A stretch of 27,340 bases of DNA from an uncultured Succinivibrio sp. Its GTDB lineage: Bacteria; Pseudomonadota; Gammaproteobacteria; Enterobacterales; Succinivibrionaceae. Each line of letters starts with the position of its first letter. The first letter of the stretch is position 1. Location of the stretch: NCBI GenBank assembly GCA_934218695.1, contig CAKQDA010000022.1, positions 1-27,340 of the forward strand, given 5' to 3'. Positions 7,173 through 15,782 of the stretch are shown here, piece after piece. The position numbers and the translations under genes are program-made. The notes beneath the pieces are model-generated. The model made no database searches. It was not told where the DNA came from and saw only the letters and a list, made by a program, of their open reading frames with translations.

Positions 7173-7197
7173 AAATGGGGACTTTATGTCCCCATTT
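7173..7197 (+). terminator. Bidirectional terminator between rpsA and the DUF115 gene
   Basis: A perfect 10-bp stem AAATGGGGAC (7173-7182) / GTCCCCATTT (7188-7197) has a five-base loop. The 3' arm ends in TTTT on the plus strand, and the complementary arm ends in TTT on the minus strand. It can serve both convergent genes. Confidence 0.8.
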
Positions 7198-7239
7198 TGC
7201 TGTGTATTATTTGTTTACTGCCTTTGTTTTGTCAGATCT

Positions 7240-8532
7240 TTATCTTACAAAAGCGCCTTTAATCCTAGCTCCAGTCTTTGAATAATTTTCAAATATTATT
7301 TCTTTGTTAGCATTAATCGCATCTTCAAGATATTCTCTGTATAGATTAAACGCTCTTATTGTTTTCTGTACTGAGCCATCATTGCATTCTACAAGAAGCT
7401 CTTTATCATAATCGCTCATAGCGTTTTCTCCAATATCTCCTGTATGGGTTATGTTTCCCTTAAAAGCAAAATCACAGCCAAAGAGTTTTATTGTTCTTAC
7501 TTTTGCCTTTACTGCGATTGCAACTGATTCATTTAATACGGACCCTCCGTATGTAATAAAATCAGCATTATCATTTTTCAGATAGGGCAGTATTTCTCTG
7601 TCACTGCTGCGATAAATGAAGAATTTTTGGCCGGGAAAGTTTTCGATAAGCTCCTTTTCTGAATGAGCTGAAAATATCAAGGTGCTGTTTTTATAAAGTG
7701 ATAAATCATTAAAGAGCTTGTGTTTGAGAAATTTATAGACATTACCATCTGTTGTTACAATAAGATCAGGAACAATCTTATTTGCATTGAGTGTAGTCAG
7801 ACTGGTATCAACTGCAATTAAAAACAAACCTTCGTCGTGCAGTTTTCTGACTGTTTCTATACTGTCAGTAAGTGATGGTCCTGATGCAGTTATCATTACT
7901 TCTTTTGGAATCTCATTTAGGATCTTCTGGGTGAGCAGTTTTTCATTTTTTAACAGTTCAAAATTATCTTTTAAATTTTTGTCGAAGACTTTTTTAATTG
8001 TCTTATTAAAATATTTTTGAGCAAACTTATTATCAAGATAGTTGATTAGTCTGTTCTTAAGGTTGTTAAAAGTTAATGTATCTATGAGTAATTCCTGCTG
8101 AAGTATGACACTGTTGCTATAAATAACTGTGTTTGCGTCTGGAACACAGTATCTGACATTTGATTTGAACAGTTTATACATTTCATCATCAATCGACATC
8201 AGCTTAAAGAAAAGTGCTGGATTTAGAATATACACTCTAATATCGGCATTTGGTTTTTTACTTAACAGATATCTTATTTCATCGCCAAGACCAAAGCCGT
8301 AAATACATACAGGTTTATTTAAATCTGCATTTTTACAGTGATGTTCTGCTAATCCCATTCGATCGTGATGTGATGTAAGCTGTCTTCCGTCAATAAGCAG
8401 TGATATTTCCTTTCCTTCATCAGTCTTAATATCGTACACAGTTGAGTTTTCATATGAAGAAAGTTTTGCTGAAAACTCAGGATATGTTTTGCATAAAACA
8501 AGGTAATTGGTTGAAAATATAGAATCAGTCAT
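7240..8532 (-). CDS. DUF115 / Maf-like (MptE-fold) protein
   Basis: This 430-residue protein matches the DUF115 family, which includes archaeal MptE and the Campylobacter/Helicobacter motility accessory factors implicated in flagellin glycosylation. Visible motifs are YGFGLGDEIRYLL (78-90, Rossmann-like), ASGPSL (216-221), VDTSL (241-245), PDLIVTTD (255-262), FGCDFAF (351-357) and HTGD (363-366). It is probably cytoplasmic; no signal or membrane segment was seen. It sits between rpsA and ihfB, adjacent in many gammaproteobacteria, and runs against both, suggesting lineage-specific insertion. Its base composition looks more AT-rich than rpsA. No flagellar or sugar-nucleotide genes are nearby. 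A role in protein glycosylation is only an analogy. Confidence 0.75.
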   Translation of the reverse strand: MTDSIFSTNYLVLCKTYPEFSAKLSSYENSTVYDIKTDEGKEISLLIDGRQLTSHHDRMGLAEHHCKNADLNKPVCIYGFGLGDEIRYLLSKKPNADIRVYILNPALFFKLMSIDDEMYKLFKSNVRYCVPDANTVIYSNSVILQQELLIDTLTFNNLKNRLINYLDNKFAQKYFNKTIKKVFDKNLKDNFELLKNEKLLTQKILNEIPKEVMITASGPSLTDSIETVRKLHDEGLFLIAVDTSLTTLNANKIVPDLIVTTDGNVYKFLKHKLFNDLSLYKNSTLIFSAHSEKELIENFPGQKFFIYRSSDREILPYLKNDNADFITYGGSVLNESVAIAVKAKVRTIKLFGCDFAFKGNITHTGDIGENAMSDYDKELLVECNDGSVQKTIRAFNLYREYLEDAINANKEIIFENYSKTGARIKGAFVR

Positions 8533-8775
8533 AAGCGTTATCTCATTATTTTTATCTGGATCATATTGACCAAAAATCAGCCATCTGTCAAAAATTTATT
8601 AAAAAAAATGTCATTCGTCTCATTTTTTTCTTTTAAATCATAAAGAAAATCAATATTATGACTATCATTAAGAAAGATGATAAATACTAACTTCAATTGA
8701 ACAGTGATTTCATTATTTGAGATCATTTGATTGTGTTTAATAAGTTTTACTTATTGGTATGTTGGGAGTTGATCC

Positions 8776-9084
8776 ATGACAAGAGCAGAGCTAATAGATT
8801 CTTTAGCAAAACAGTTTGTCTATAGCAATCCGCAGACTGTTGATGCCGCTGTAAGAGAAATTTTTGAGATCATGATTGAGACACTGTCTCTTGGTGAACG
8901 TATTGAGATCAGAGGTTTTGGCAGTTTTGAAGTCCGTATTCATGAGCCTCGAGTTGCTCACAATCCTAAGACTGGTGAACAGGTTAACCTGAACAGACGT
9001 CGAGTTGTTCATTTCAAACCCGGTGTAGAGCTACGCGACAGGGTAAACTCGGTAAGTGCAAATAAGTTAAATGAGCCTGATTAA
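8776..9084 (+). CDS. ihfB: Integration host factor beta subunit
   Basis: IhfB pairs with IhfA to bind and sharply bend DNA in the minor groove, acting in recombination, replication and transcription. The 102 residues match E. coli IHF-beta (94) with a slightly longer C-terminus. The DNA-binding arm core GERIEIRGFGSFEVR is at 40-54, and HNPKTGE carries the intercalating proline P64. HFKPG.ELRD follows. A GGGAG Shine-Dalgarno (8762-8766) lies before the ATG. In E. coli ihfB follows rpsA directly; here the DUF115 gene lies between, so ihfB has its own 243-base upstream region. Confidence 0.95.
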   Translation: MTRAELIDSLAKQFVYSNPQTVDAAVREIFEIMIETLSLGERIEIRGFGSFEVRIHEPRVAHNPKTGEQVNLNRRRVVHFKPGVELRDRVNSVSANKLNEPD

Positions 9085-9091
9085 GTTTCAA

Positions 9092-9119
9092 CTGTAAGTA
9101 TTTACAGAAAAGTACAGTT
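9092..9119 (+). repeat. Alternative hairpins after ihfB
   Basis: CTGTAA (9092-9097) pairs perfectly with TTACAG (9102-9107). The overlapping AACTGTA (9090-9096) can instead pair with TACAGTT (9113-9119). The two stems are mutually exclusive. No coding capacity is present. Confidence 0.4.
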
Positions 9120-9122
9120 TGT

Positions 9123-9149
9123 GACAAAGTTTTTTTCTCTTTGTCTTTT
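9123..9149 (+). terminator. Possible terminator after ihfB
   Basis: A 7-bp stem GACAAAG (9123-9129) / CTTTGTC (9139-9145) has a T-rich nine-base loop and is followed by TTTT. The stem is AT-rich, so strength is uncertain. Confidence 0.4.
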
Positions 9150-9260
9150 ATGCGCATCTTGGTTTGTGATATTCATAAGATGGTGATCCAATTATGTTTT
9201 TCATATACTGAGCTGCGCATTATGTTATTATTATAAGCGTGTATGCTTTATGGGTTTTCA

Positions 9261-9551
9261 ATGATAAAATTTTGGTTCTATGTATCTGTACTGCTGGTTC
9301 TGGCTGTTTTCGGACTTGCTGTAGGCAGTGCAAATGATACTCTTATTTCATTTGATTTTCTTTTTGTTAAAAAAGAAATCTCTGTTGCAACGGTTTTGGT
9401 AATTGGTGTTATCTTTGGCTTTATTTTAGGGGTATATGCAAGTCTGTTGCTCTGTCTTAAGATGTGGTACAGAGCTAAGAAAGCTAAGCTGTCTCTTAAC
9501 AAGGTCCAAAAACAGTTACGGTCAGTTAAAACTGATAACAAGCAAGAATAG
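9261..9551 (+). CDS. lapA: Lipopolysaccharide assembly protein LapA
   Basis: LapA is a small inner-membrane protein that works with LapB in controlling LPS synthesis through LpxC turnover by FtsH. The start at 9261 gives 96 residues and matches the E. coli N-terminus; an in-frame ATG at 9243 would add six residues and has no better ribosome-binding site. Two membrane segments are clear (about 3-21 and 37-60), with a short loop between, as in the LapA domain. The basic C-terminal tail (YRAKKAKLSLNKVQKQLR) is cytoplasmic and coiled-coil-like. It lies six bases upstream of lapB, so the two are cotranscribed. Confidence 0.88.
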   Translation: MIKFWFYVSVLLVLAVFGLAVGSANDTLISFDFLFVKKEISVATVLVIGVIFGFILGVYASLLLCLKMWYRAKKAKLSLNKVQKQLRSVKTDNKQE

Positions 9552-9557
9552 TCGACA

Positions 9558-10721
9558 ATGTTTGAGTTACTTTTTTTACTTCTTCCTGTAGCAGCTGTGT
9601 ACGGCTACTTCATGGGTAAAAATTATTCAAAGCAGAAACTACAGGAGATTAAAAATCAGCAGAATACCAATTATCTGCGAGGTTTTGACTATTTGCTTAA
9701 TAATAAGCAGGATAAGGCTGTAGATAAGTTCATAGCTTATTTCAACAGTAAGGATCCTTCTTTTGAATCTTCCATTGCCTTAGGTTCCCTGTTCAGACAG
9801 CGTGGTGAAGTGGACAAGGCTATTTCTCTGCATGAAAAAATGTCTAATGACAGAAGTCTGGATGAAGCTGAAAATATGCTGTCCATGCTTGAATTAAGTC
9901 ATGATTTCATCAGCGCAGGACTTTTAGACAGAGCTGAAGGCATATTGTTAAAGATGGTTGAGATTCCAGCCTACAGAACCAAGTCCGCCAAGCTCCTGCT
10001 TACTGTTTATGAGAAAGAACAGGATTTTGAAAAGGCTGTAAACGTAGCTTCACAGTATTTTGATACAGATGATCATTCTGTTTCTAAGCTTTTAAGTCAG
10101 TACAGATGTGAAATAGCCAAAAAACTATCTTACAGTGGCAGGAAAACTGAGGCTGTTTCTGAGTTGAGAAAAGCTATTAGCTGTTATGAAAAATCAAAGC
10201 GTGCAAGACTTGAACTTGCAGATGTTCTGATAAGTCAGAGAAAGTTTACAGATGCCTACAAACTGGTAAAAGAGGTAAGCTCTGTTGATCCGAGGTTAGG
10301 ACTTGTCTGCCTTGATAAGTTAAAACAGTGCTTCCCAAATGCGGCAGATCCTAATTACCGATATGCACTTGAGGATCTTGTGCACAGAACAAATTCAGCA
10401 TCAGCCATGGTTGAACTTGTAAAAACTGTAGAGCAGACTTCAGGCCGGGAGGATGCTATTGCTTTGCTGCAGTCGTTTTTAAAGAATAAATCAAACTTAA
10501 AACTGTTCTCACAACTGCTTGAGTTAAAAGCTCATTGTTCTGATGCAGAAGCAAACGAATCAATCATGCAGTTAAAGAGTATGCTTGATTCTCATATTTC
10601 ACTTACAACACCTTATTTCTGCCCAAATTGCGGTTTTGAAAGCAGGATGCTGTTCTGGCAGTGTCCATCTTGTCGCAGGTGGGAGAGTATGAAAGCCAAA
10701 AATGGACTGGATGGAGATTAG
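9558..10721 (+). CDS. lapB: Lipopolysaccharide assembly protein LapB
   Basis: LapB (YciM) is an inner-membrane-anchored TPR protein that promotes FtsH degradation of LpxC and so balances LPS and phospholipid synthesis. The 387 residues match E. coli LapB (389). An N-terminal membrane anchor (about 1-19) is followed by tandem TPR helices through about residue 340. The protein ends in a rubredoxin-like zinc module with C355, C358, C369 and C372 (CPNC and CPSC). The C-terminal pattern W.CPSCR.W and the NGLDG end match E. coli closely. It is tightly linked to lapA upstream and pyrF downstream (two-base gap). Confidence 0.95.
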   Translation: MFELLFLLLPVAAVYGYFMGKNYSKQKLQEIKNQQNTNYLRGFDYLLNNKQDKAVDKFIAYFNSKDPSFESSIALGSLFRQRGEVDKAISLHEKMSNDRSLDEAENMLSMLELSHDFISAGLLDRAEGILLKMVEIPAYRTKSAKLLLTVYEKEQDFEKAVNVASQYFDTDDHSVSKLLSQYRCEIAKKLSYSGRKTEAVSELRKAISCYEKSKRARLELADVLISQRKFTDAYKLVKEVSSVDPRLGLVCLDKLKQCFPNAADPNYRYALEDLVHRTNSASAMVELVKTVEQTSGREDAIALLQSFLKNKSNLKLFSQLLELKAHCSDAEANESIMQLKSMLDSHISLTTPYFCPNCGFESRMLFWQCPSCRRWESMKAKNGLDGD

Positions 10722-10723
10722 AC

Positions 10724-11422
10724 ATGAACGATCCAAAAATCATTGTTGCCCTAGACTACGATAATGCTGATAGTGCTTTAAATTTTGCCTCAAAAGTTAC
10801 CCCAGACCTTTGCAAATTGAAGGTTGGCAATGAGCTGTTTACAACTGCAGGCCCTCAGCTAGTTTCAAAGCTGGTTGACAAAGGCTTTAAGGTTTTTCTG
10901 GATCTTAAGTTTCATGATATTCCAAATACTGTGGCCAGAGCTTGTGAATCTGCAGCAAGACTTGGTGTCTGGATGTGCAATGTTCACGCTTCAGGCGGTC
11001 CTGTCATGATGAAGACAGCCATGGAAGCTATCTCAAAGTATGAAAACAGACCCAAGTTGATAGCAGTGACTGTATTAACTTCTATGGATGAATCACAACT
11101 GCATTCAGTTGGTGTGAATAATCTGCCAAAGACTCAGGTCCTGCAACTGGCTAAACTTGTTAAGGAATGTGGCCTTGACGGTGTGGTTTCCTCAGCTCAG
11201 GAGGTTAGTCTTATCAAACAGTATATGGGAATACCATTTATGTGTGTAACTCCTGGTATTCGTCCTGCAGGAGCTGCTTTAGGAGATCAGAAGCGTGTAA
11301 TGACTCCAAAGGAAGCTGTAGATGTTGGTTCTGATTATCTAGTAATCGGTCGCCCTATTACAAAGTCAGATGATCCTGTTAAGACTCTTCATGAAATAAA
11401 TGAGTCAATTCTTGTAAAGTAG
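10724..11422 (+). CDS. pyrF: Orotidine 5'-phosphate decarboxylase
   Basis: PyrF decarboxylates OMP to UMP, the last step of de novo pyrimidine synthesis. The start at 10724 gives 232 residues, in line with E. coli (245), and places IIVALDYD at the N-terminus as in the family. The catalytic array is K33 (KVG), then D60, K62 and D65 in [12 protein letters not shown]. The phosphate-gripping C-terminal PGIRP and VIGRPI motifs are visible. Its GGAG ribosome-binding site (10713-10716) lies inside lapB, indicating coupling. It ends 17 bases from the convergent H-NS-like gene with no obvious terminator between. Confidence 0.96.
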   Translation: MNDPKIIVALDYDNADSALNFASKVTPDLCKLKVGNELFTTAGPQLVSKLVDKGFKVFLDLKFHDIPNTVARACESAARLGVWMCNVHASGGPVMMKTAMEAISKYENRPKLIAVTVLTSMDESQLHSVGVNNLPKTQVLQLAKLVKECGLDGVVSSAQEVSLIKQYMGIPFMCVTPGIRPAGAALGDQKRVMTPKEAVDVGSDYLVIGRPITKSDDPVKTLHEINESILVK

Positions 11423-11439
11423 TATAAGCGGTTGAGAGG

Positions 11440-11844
11440 TTAATCCTCATCGTCCTGAATAAGGTAATGTTTCTTGTCGGTTATACCGTCTCTGTTCATT
11501 ACCTTTTTCATTTCTGTAGGAATTTTTCCCTGTCCTGACCAGTACTGAGTCTCTCCACTGATATCAACGTATTCATAACGTGGTTTCATCCGGGCCTTGT
11601 TAGTTTTTAATCCCTTAAGAGCTGCAAGATCATCTATGGTGTAATTGTGACTGTCAAGACTGTCCAAAAGTGATGACAGAAAAGCATCGCGTTCCTGTTT
11701 TTCTTTTTGTATAGTTTCTTCCTGAGTTTTAACATTCTCATACAGAACTGTTAACTTTTCTAAAATAGACTTTATTTCAGATGAGGAAGCTCCTCTGAAG
11801 AAAGCATTTAGATTTCGAATATTTTTCAGATATCTGTAGTCCAT
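11440..11844 (-). CDS. H-NS/StpA-family nucleoid protein
   Basis: This 134-residue protein has the H-NS plan. An N-terminal oligomerisation region (residues about 5-60) starts with the typical NIRNLNAFFRGAS, then a long helix EEMLEKL-like (EIKSILEKLTVLYENV). A linker follows, then the C-terminal DNA-binding domain with YEYVD.SGETQYWSGQGKIPTEMKK (about 90-114). The core SGQGKIP (103-109) corresponds to the H-NS minor-groove hook TGQGRTP. The tail is acidic (DDED). It likely silences AT-rich DNA. It is divergent from sixA and has an AGGA Shine-Dalgarno seven bases from its ATG. Whether it is the main H-NS or a paralogue cannot be told from this window. Confidence 0.88.
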   Translation of the reverse strand: MDYRYLKNIRNLNAFFRGASSSEIKSILEKLTVLYENVKTQEETIQKEKQERDAFLSSLLDSLDSHNYTIDDLAALKGLKTNKARMKPRYEYVDISGETQYWSGQGKIPTEMKKVMNRDGITDKKHYLIQDDED

Positions 11845-11980
11845 ATGTCAGTCCTAGTTGTTCAGTGCTAATATTATACATGAACTGATTTTATGTTTTC
11901 TTTCTGATATTCAATCATGTGCATTTGATATAACAGATTTGTCAGAAAAGACAGAAGAAAAACCTGGAAATTGTATTGGT

Positions 11981-12448
11981 ATGAGAATTGTGATTTTAAG
12001 ACATGGTGAAGCTGTTCTTTCGAATTTTGACAGAGTTCTGTCATCTAATGGTATGAAGGAAGCTGTAGCTACAGGGCAGAAGTTATCTAAAATATTAAAA
12101 ATCACCAGATGCTTTTATTCTAACAAAACCAGGGCTGAGCAGACAGCCAACATTGTCTGTCAGCAGCTTGGGTTTGAAGGAGCAAAAGAAAATTTCAGTG
12201 AACTTTCCCCATCAGGAAATCCTGCAAATGTAATTTCATATATCGATGAGAAATGTGATGATGAGGATACAGTCCTGCTGGTATCTCATTTGCCACTGGT
12301 GGAGCTTCTGGCATACGAATATAACGGTAAGCTCAACTTTCCACCAAAATTTTCAACAGCATGTGCGTTGGTAATCGATTATGATTTTGTAAGAGGTAAA
12401 TATAATCGGTTTATCAGTCCGTTTGGTGATGATGTGATTTTTGATTAG
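11981..12448 (+). CDS. sixA: Phosphohistidine phosphatase SixA
   Basis: SixA is a small histidine phosphatase that removes phosphate from phosphohistidine; in E. coli the reported targets are ArcB and the nitrogen PTS protein NPr. The start at 11981 gives 155 residues beginning MRIVILRHGEA, with catalytic R7-H8, matching E. coli SixA (161). The open frame continues 41 codons upstream, but that part lacks homology and overlaps the promoter region shared with the divergent H-NS-like gene. Other family features are KTRAEQTA (with the second phosphate-binding Arg) and the SHLPLVE motif with the second His. The Shine-Dalgarno is weak. No intrinsic terminator was seen downstream, only a T-run. Confidence 0.88.
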   Translation: MRIVILRHGEAVLSNFDRVLSSNGMKEAVATGQKLSKILKITRCFYSNKTRAEQTANIVCQQLGFEGAKENFSELSPSGNPANVISYIDEKCDDEDTVLLVSHLPLVELLAYEYNGKLNFPPKFSTACALVIDYDFVRGKYNRFISPFGDDVIFD

Positions 12449-12699
12449 ATTCTCATTTTTTTTGCCCTGTTACTTTGTTTCATTAAAATGAATTTTAAAA
12501 AGAATTTTTCATGTGAGATTTTGGCAACATTGTCACACTTTAATGATAATGTTTTTTTAATGAAAAAAATTTCTAACTAGATCAATGAATTCTGACTCTT
12601 TTTAACCTAAGATTAAGACAGTTAACAAAATAATAATAAAGATAAAAATTTACATCGTTATACAGCAGACGGTGAAAACAAGAATAAGGACAGTTATAC

Positions 12700-12921
12700 A
12701 TGAGAGTTTTTAAAAACTATGCGCCAAAACAGATTGCAAAATATGTTGTAGCCTTTTTCAAAGGGCAGTTTTCAATCGAAGGTCAGGGAGTATTTGAGTT
12801 TGATGCTGGCAGAGTTGTTGTAAAAGTAAAGACGGATGAAGAATATAAAAAAATCTGTAAAGAGATCAACGAAGAGGCAACAGCAATGTCTATGAAACTT
12901 GAGGTTGAGCAATATCATTAG
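12700..12921 (+). CDS. Small protein of unknown function (73 residues)
   Basis: I do not recognise this family. The 73-residue product is basic at the N-terminus (VFKNYAPKQIAKYVVAFFKG). A beta-rich middle follows (FSIEGQGVFEFDAGRVVVKVK), then a charged helix (DEEYKKICKEINEEATAMSMKLEVE). There is no signal peptide. Support for coding comes from an AAGGA Shine-Dalgarno (12686-12690) nine bases before the ATG, a strong terminator 33 bases after the stop, and isolation as a monocistronic unit. The 251-base region upstream is AT-rich with no recognised feature. Confidence 0.7.
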   Translation: MRVFKNYAPKQIAKYVVAFFKGQFSIEGQGVFEFDAGRVVVKVKTDEEYKKICKEINEEATAMSMKLEVEQYH

Positions 12922-12954
12922 TCTATTTGTAATGTAGATTTTCAGCTGTAAAAG

Positions 12955-12980
12955 AGGATGTTTTAGAACGTCCTTTTTTT
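12955..12980 (+). terminator. Rho-independent terminator
   Basis: AGGATGTT (12955-12962) pairs with AACGTCCT (12967-12974) with one G-T pair and a TTAG loop. It is followed by T's to 12980, and the AAAAG before the stem can extend the pairing. It ends the 73-residue gene transcript ahead of prmB. Confidence 0.88.
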
Positions 12981-13031
12981 ATGCAGTTTTATCAATATCC
13001 TCTTTTACTCAGCTTTGAAATTTCACTATGT

Positions 13032-13037
13032 TATAAT
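13032..13037 (+). promoter_or_regulatory. Predicted -10 element of prmB
   Basis: A TATAAT stands 48 bases before the prmB ATG and downstream of the preceding terminator, so it probably drives prmB-aroC. The -35 region is weak. Confidence 0.45.
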
Positions 13038-13084
13038 GCATAAGCTTCAGTGAAGCGTATGTTTTACAATTTCGAAAAGGTTAT

Positions 13085-14107
13085 ATGTCGAAACTTCAGA
13101 ATAATGCAGAGATCTCTGGCATTCATGCAATGTTAGATGAGCTTCCAAACGCAGAACAGATTCATGATTCAATCGTAAACGAATTATCAACAGTACAGGA
13201 TGTTGTTCGTTATCTTGTGTCCTGTTTTTCATGTCACTCTATTTTTGTAGGTCATGGTACAGACAATTATTGGGATGAGGCTCTGGAAATTGTTCAGGCT
13301 GTAATGCATCTTCAGCCTCCATGTGATGATTCTACCTTAAACTCTAAATTAACAAAGAGTGAAAGAGTTATTATCTCAAAAATTGCCGCACAGAGAATTT
13401 TAGAGAGGATTCCTACTCCATATCTGACTCACAGAGCCTTTTTCTGCGGTAAAGAGTTCTATGTTGATGACAGAGTGATTATTCCAAGATCTCCTATCGC
13501 CGAGTTAATTGAGAATGGTTTTGATCCATATCTTGAGAGAAGGCCTGAAAGAGTTCTTGATATGTGTACAGGTTCAGCCTGTATTGCGATTGCTATCGCA
13601 TTACATTTTGACGGTGATGTTGAAGTTGATGCTGTAGATATTTCTGATGAAGCTTTGGATGTAGCGAATATCAATATTCAGGGGTATGGTCTTGAGAATG
13701 TGGTTACTCCCATAAAGTCAGATCTGTTCAGTAACCTTGCTTCTGGAGATAAATACGATCTTATTGTAGCTAATCCACCTTATGTTGACAGCTATGATCT
13801 GGCCACTATGCCAGAAGAGTTTAACCGTGAACCTGATCTTGCATTGGGATCTGGTGAAGATGGTCTTGACTGTGCCAAGAGAATTCTGTCAGATGCTGCA
13901 GAATTTCTGAATGACGATGGCATTCTTATTATGGAAGTGGGAAATTCAGAAGAGCATCTTGTTGATCTTTTCCCTACAGTTCCATTCCATTTTGTTGATT
14001 TAAAACGTGGTGGAACAGGTGTCTTTATTTTATCAAAAGAGCAGTTAAAGACTTATCATGATATTTTCTCAAGAGCCGCCTCAGAGGTAATAAAACATGA
14101 GTGCTAA
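13085..14107 (+). CDS. prmB: Ribosomal protein uL3 glutamine methyltransferase
   Basis: PrmB methylates a glutamine of 50S protein uL3 using SAM. The 340 residues follow E. coli PrmB (310) from [15 protein letters not shown] onward, with about 25 extra N-terminal residues. Key features are the [11 protein letters not shown] segment, FYVD.R..IPRSPI, SAM-binding motif [13 protein letters not shown] (159-170), VDAVDIS, and the catalytic NPPY (230-233). The gene sits directly before aroC as in E. coli, overlapping it by 11 bases. The aroC ribosome-binding site is therefore inside prmB and translation is probably coupled. AAGG precedes the ATG at a short distance. Confidence 0.95.
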   Translation: MSKLQNNAEISGIHAMLDELPNAEQIHDSIVNELSTVQDVVRYLVSCFSCHSIFVGHGTDNYWDEALEIVQAVMHLQPPCDDSTLNSKLTKSERVIISKIAAQRILERIPTPYLTHRAFFCGKEFYVDDRVIIPRSPIAELIENGFDPYLERRPERVLDMCTGSACIAIAIALHFDGDVEVDAVDISDEALDVANINIQGYGLENVVTPIKSDLFSNLASGDKYDLIVANPPYVDSYDLATMPEEFNREPDLALGSGEDGLDCAKRILSDAAEFLNDDGILIMEVGNSEEHLVDLFPTVPFHFVDLKRGGTGVFILSKEQLKTYHDIFSRAASEVIKHEC

Positions 14108-15194
14108 TACCTTTGGTGAGCTTTTTAGAGTTACTACCTGCGGTGAAAGTCATGGTCTTGCGCTCGCTGCCATAATCGATGGTGTTCCTCCTTTAATTGA
14201 ACTTAATGAGTCTGATATTCAGCCTGATCTTGACAGACGCCGTCCGGGATCTACACGCTATGGTACTCCACGCAATGAAGAAGACAAAGTAAAGATTATT
14301 TCAGGCGTTTTCGAAGGTAAAACCACAGGAACTCCAGTAGGTTTAATCATTGAAAACACCTCACAGCGTTCTTCTGACTATTCAGCCATTATGAACACAT
14401 TCAGGCCGGGACATGCTGATTATACCTATTTATCAAAATATGGTATCCGTGACCATCGTGGCGGTGGCAGATCATCTGCCCGTGAAACAGCTATGAGAGT
14501 TGCTGCAGGTGCTGTTGCCAAAAAAGTTTTAAAGCAACTATTCAGTATTACTGTTGATGGTTGTGTCACTGCAATAGGAGATGTTTCAACTGACAAGTAT
14601 GATCCTAGAGCAGCGCTTGAAAATGAGTTTAACTTTGCTGACAGTACCAGAATTGATGATTTAAAGTCTTTATTCAGAGAACTTGCAACTGTAGGTGATT
14701 CTGTTGGTGCCATTGTGCAGGTAAGGGCACACGGAGTATGTGCCGGTCTTGGTGATCCTGTCTTTAATCGTCTGGATGCCCAGATTGCATCAGCAATGAT
14801 GGGGATCAATGCCGTTAAGGGCGTAGAGATAGGTGACGGATTTGAAATGGCCAGAATGAAAGGTTCTCAGGCTCGCGATGAACTGACTCCTGACAGGTTT
14901 GCATCAAACCACTCTGGCGGCATTTTAGGCGGTATCAGTTCAGGCCAGGAGATCATTGTTAAGATGGCGTTAAAGCCTACTTCAAGTATTCTTGTACCAG
15001 GCAATACCATAGACAGAGAGGGTAATGTCTGCTCTATAGTAACCAAAGGTCGTCATGATCCTTGTGTTGGTATCAGAGCTGTTCCAATTGCTGAGGCTAT
15101 GCTCGCCATCACTCTGTTAGATGCAGCTCTTCGCAATAAGGCTCAATGCTTTAACGTTCCTCCTCAGCCTTTTGTAATCCCAACAGAAGGCTAG
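14097..15194 (+). CDS. aroC: Chorismate synthase
   Basis: AroC converts 5-enolpyruvylshikimate-3-phosphate to chorismate with reduced FMN, the last shikimate-pathway step. The 365 residues match E. coli AroC (361). Signatures are GESHG (16-20), [17 protein letters not shown] (103-111), [11 protein letters not shown] (121-131) and the C-terminal KGRHDPC.GIRAVPI. The start overlaps the prmB 3' end, with AGAGGT (14082-14087) as its Shine-Dalgarno. A perfect 11-bp hairpin follows the stop. Confidence 0.97.
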   Translation: MSANTFGELFRVTTCGESHGLALAAIIDGVPPLIELNESDIQPDLDRRRPGSTRYGTPRNEEDKVKIISGVFEGKTTGTPVGLIIENTSQRSSDYSAIMNTFRPGHADYTYLSKYGIRDHRGGGRSSARETAMRVAAGAVAKKVLKQLFSITVDGCVTAIGDVSTDKYDPRAALENEFNFADSTRIDDLKSLFRELATVGDSVGAIVQVRAHGVCAGLGDPVFNRLDAQIASAMMGINAVKGVEIGDGFEMARMKGSQARDELTPDRFASNHSGGILGGISSGQEIIVKMALKPTSSILVPGNTIDREGNVCSIVTKGRHDPCVGIRAVPIAEAMLAITLLDAALRNKAQCFNVPPQPFVIPTEG

Positions 15195-15199
15195 TTTAA

Positions 15200-15228
15200 T
15201 AATGCTCAGAGATATCTTCTGAGCATTA
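15200..15228 (+). terminator. Perfect 11-bp hairpin after aroC
   Basis: TAATGCTCAGA (15200-15210) pairs perfectly with TCTGAGCATTA (15218-15228) across a seven-base loop. No T-tract follows on either strand, so it may stabilise the aroC mRNA 3' end or attenuate read-through rather than act as a normal intrinsic terminator. It lies 12 bases before the next ATG. Confidence 0.55.
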
Positions 15229-15240
15229 CAATCCAAAGAT

Positions 15241-15723
15241 ATGCAAAATAAAGAGAATTTGCTCTACCAGAATCAGTATGACGCCTTTGCACTTAAATTT
15301 CTTACAAAAAGAGAAGTTGTTCTTCAAGATTGTGAATACACAGGAATAGTGTTTTCTGACAGAGCAAAGTCACTTTTTTTTGATAGCAGTGTCACTGATG
15401 ACGAGAGTCATGATCTGTATCTGCATAAAAGAATTACAGTTATCTGTCAGACAACAGATACAGAATGTCATCTGCAGCTCTCAGAATTTTCGGTGATTTT
15501 TAACAGAAAATCGCAGTCACTAATTTTAAAGGCAGACAGAAAGAACTGTCCTTATTTTATATCTCCTGAATATGAGAATTCTCTCTTTTTCGTTGCAAGA
15601 AAAAATGAGATCTTTGTGTCTTTTGCTTTAAGAGAGTTTTCAAAGGTTAAAGAACTTCTTGAAAAGTATGATTTGTCATCATCAGTCTGTGAATATATAA
15701 AGCTCCAATCTCAATCTAAATAA
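15241..15723 (+). CDS. Hypothetical protein (160 residues)
   Basis: I do not recognise this family. The protein is charged, has no signal peptide or membrane segment, and appears mostly beta-rich (CEYTGIVFSD, HLQLSEFSVIFN, SLFFVARKNEIFVSFALREF). A short helical C-terminus follows. It has four cysteines without an obvious metal motif. It follows aroC in the place where mepA often stands in enterobacteria, but shows no resemblance to MepA. No clear Shine-Dalgarno precedes the ATG, and the hairpin at 15200-15228 lies just upstream, so expression may depend on read-through from aroC. Confidence 0.6.
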   Translation: MQNKENLLYQNQYDAFALKFLTKREVVLQDCEYTGIVFSDRAKSLFFDSSVTDDESHDLYLHKRITVICQTTDTECHLQLSEFSVIFNRKSQSLILKADRKNCPYFISPEYENSLFFVARKNEIFVSFALREFSKVKELLEKYDLSSSVCEYIKLQSQSK

Positions 15724-15759
15724 AAAAGCACCGAAAATACAGTTGGGTATTTTCAGTGC
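15720..15759 (-). terminator. Rho-independent terminator of xanP
   Basis: On the minus strand a stem GCAC-mismatch-GAAAATAC (15747-15759 against 15728-15740) with loop 15741-15746 is followed by TTTTTTA. It is 24 bases past the xanP stop, and ends the rimO-xpt-xanP transcript. Confidence 0.85.
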
Positions 15760-15782
15760 CTTAAAGATCTTTGAAGATGCTT

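Noticed and set aside
11858..11980. 41-codon N-terminal extension of SixA
   Set aside because: The catalytic RHG of this family stands at residues 7-9 when starting at 11981; the extension has no similarity and occupies the divergent promoter region.
12510..12540. TGTGA...TCACA inverted repeat upstream of the 73-residue gene
   Set aside because: The spacer is about 16 bases, too long for CRP or FNR, and 5-bp arms are expected by chance in this AT-rich gap.
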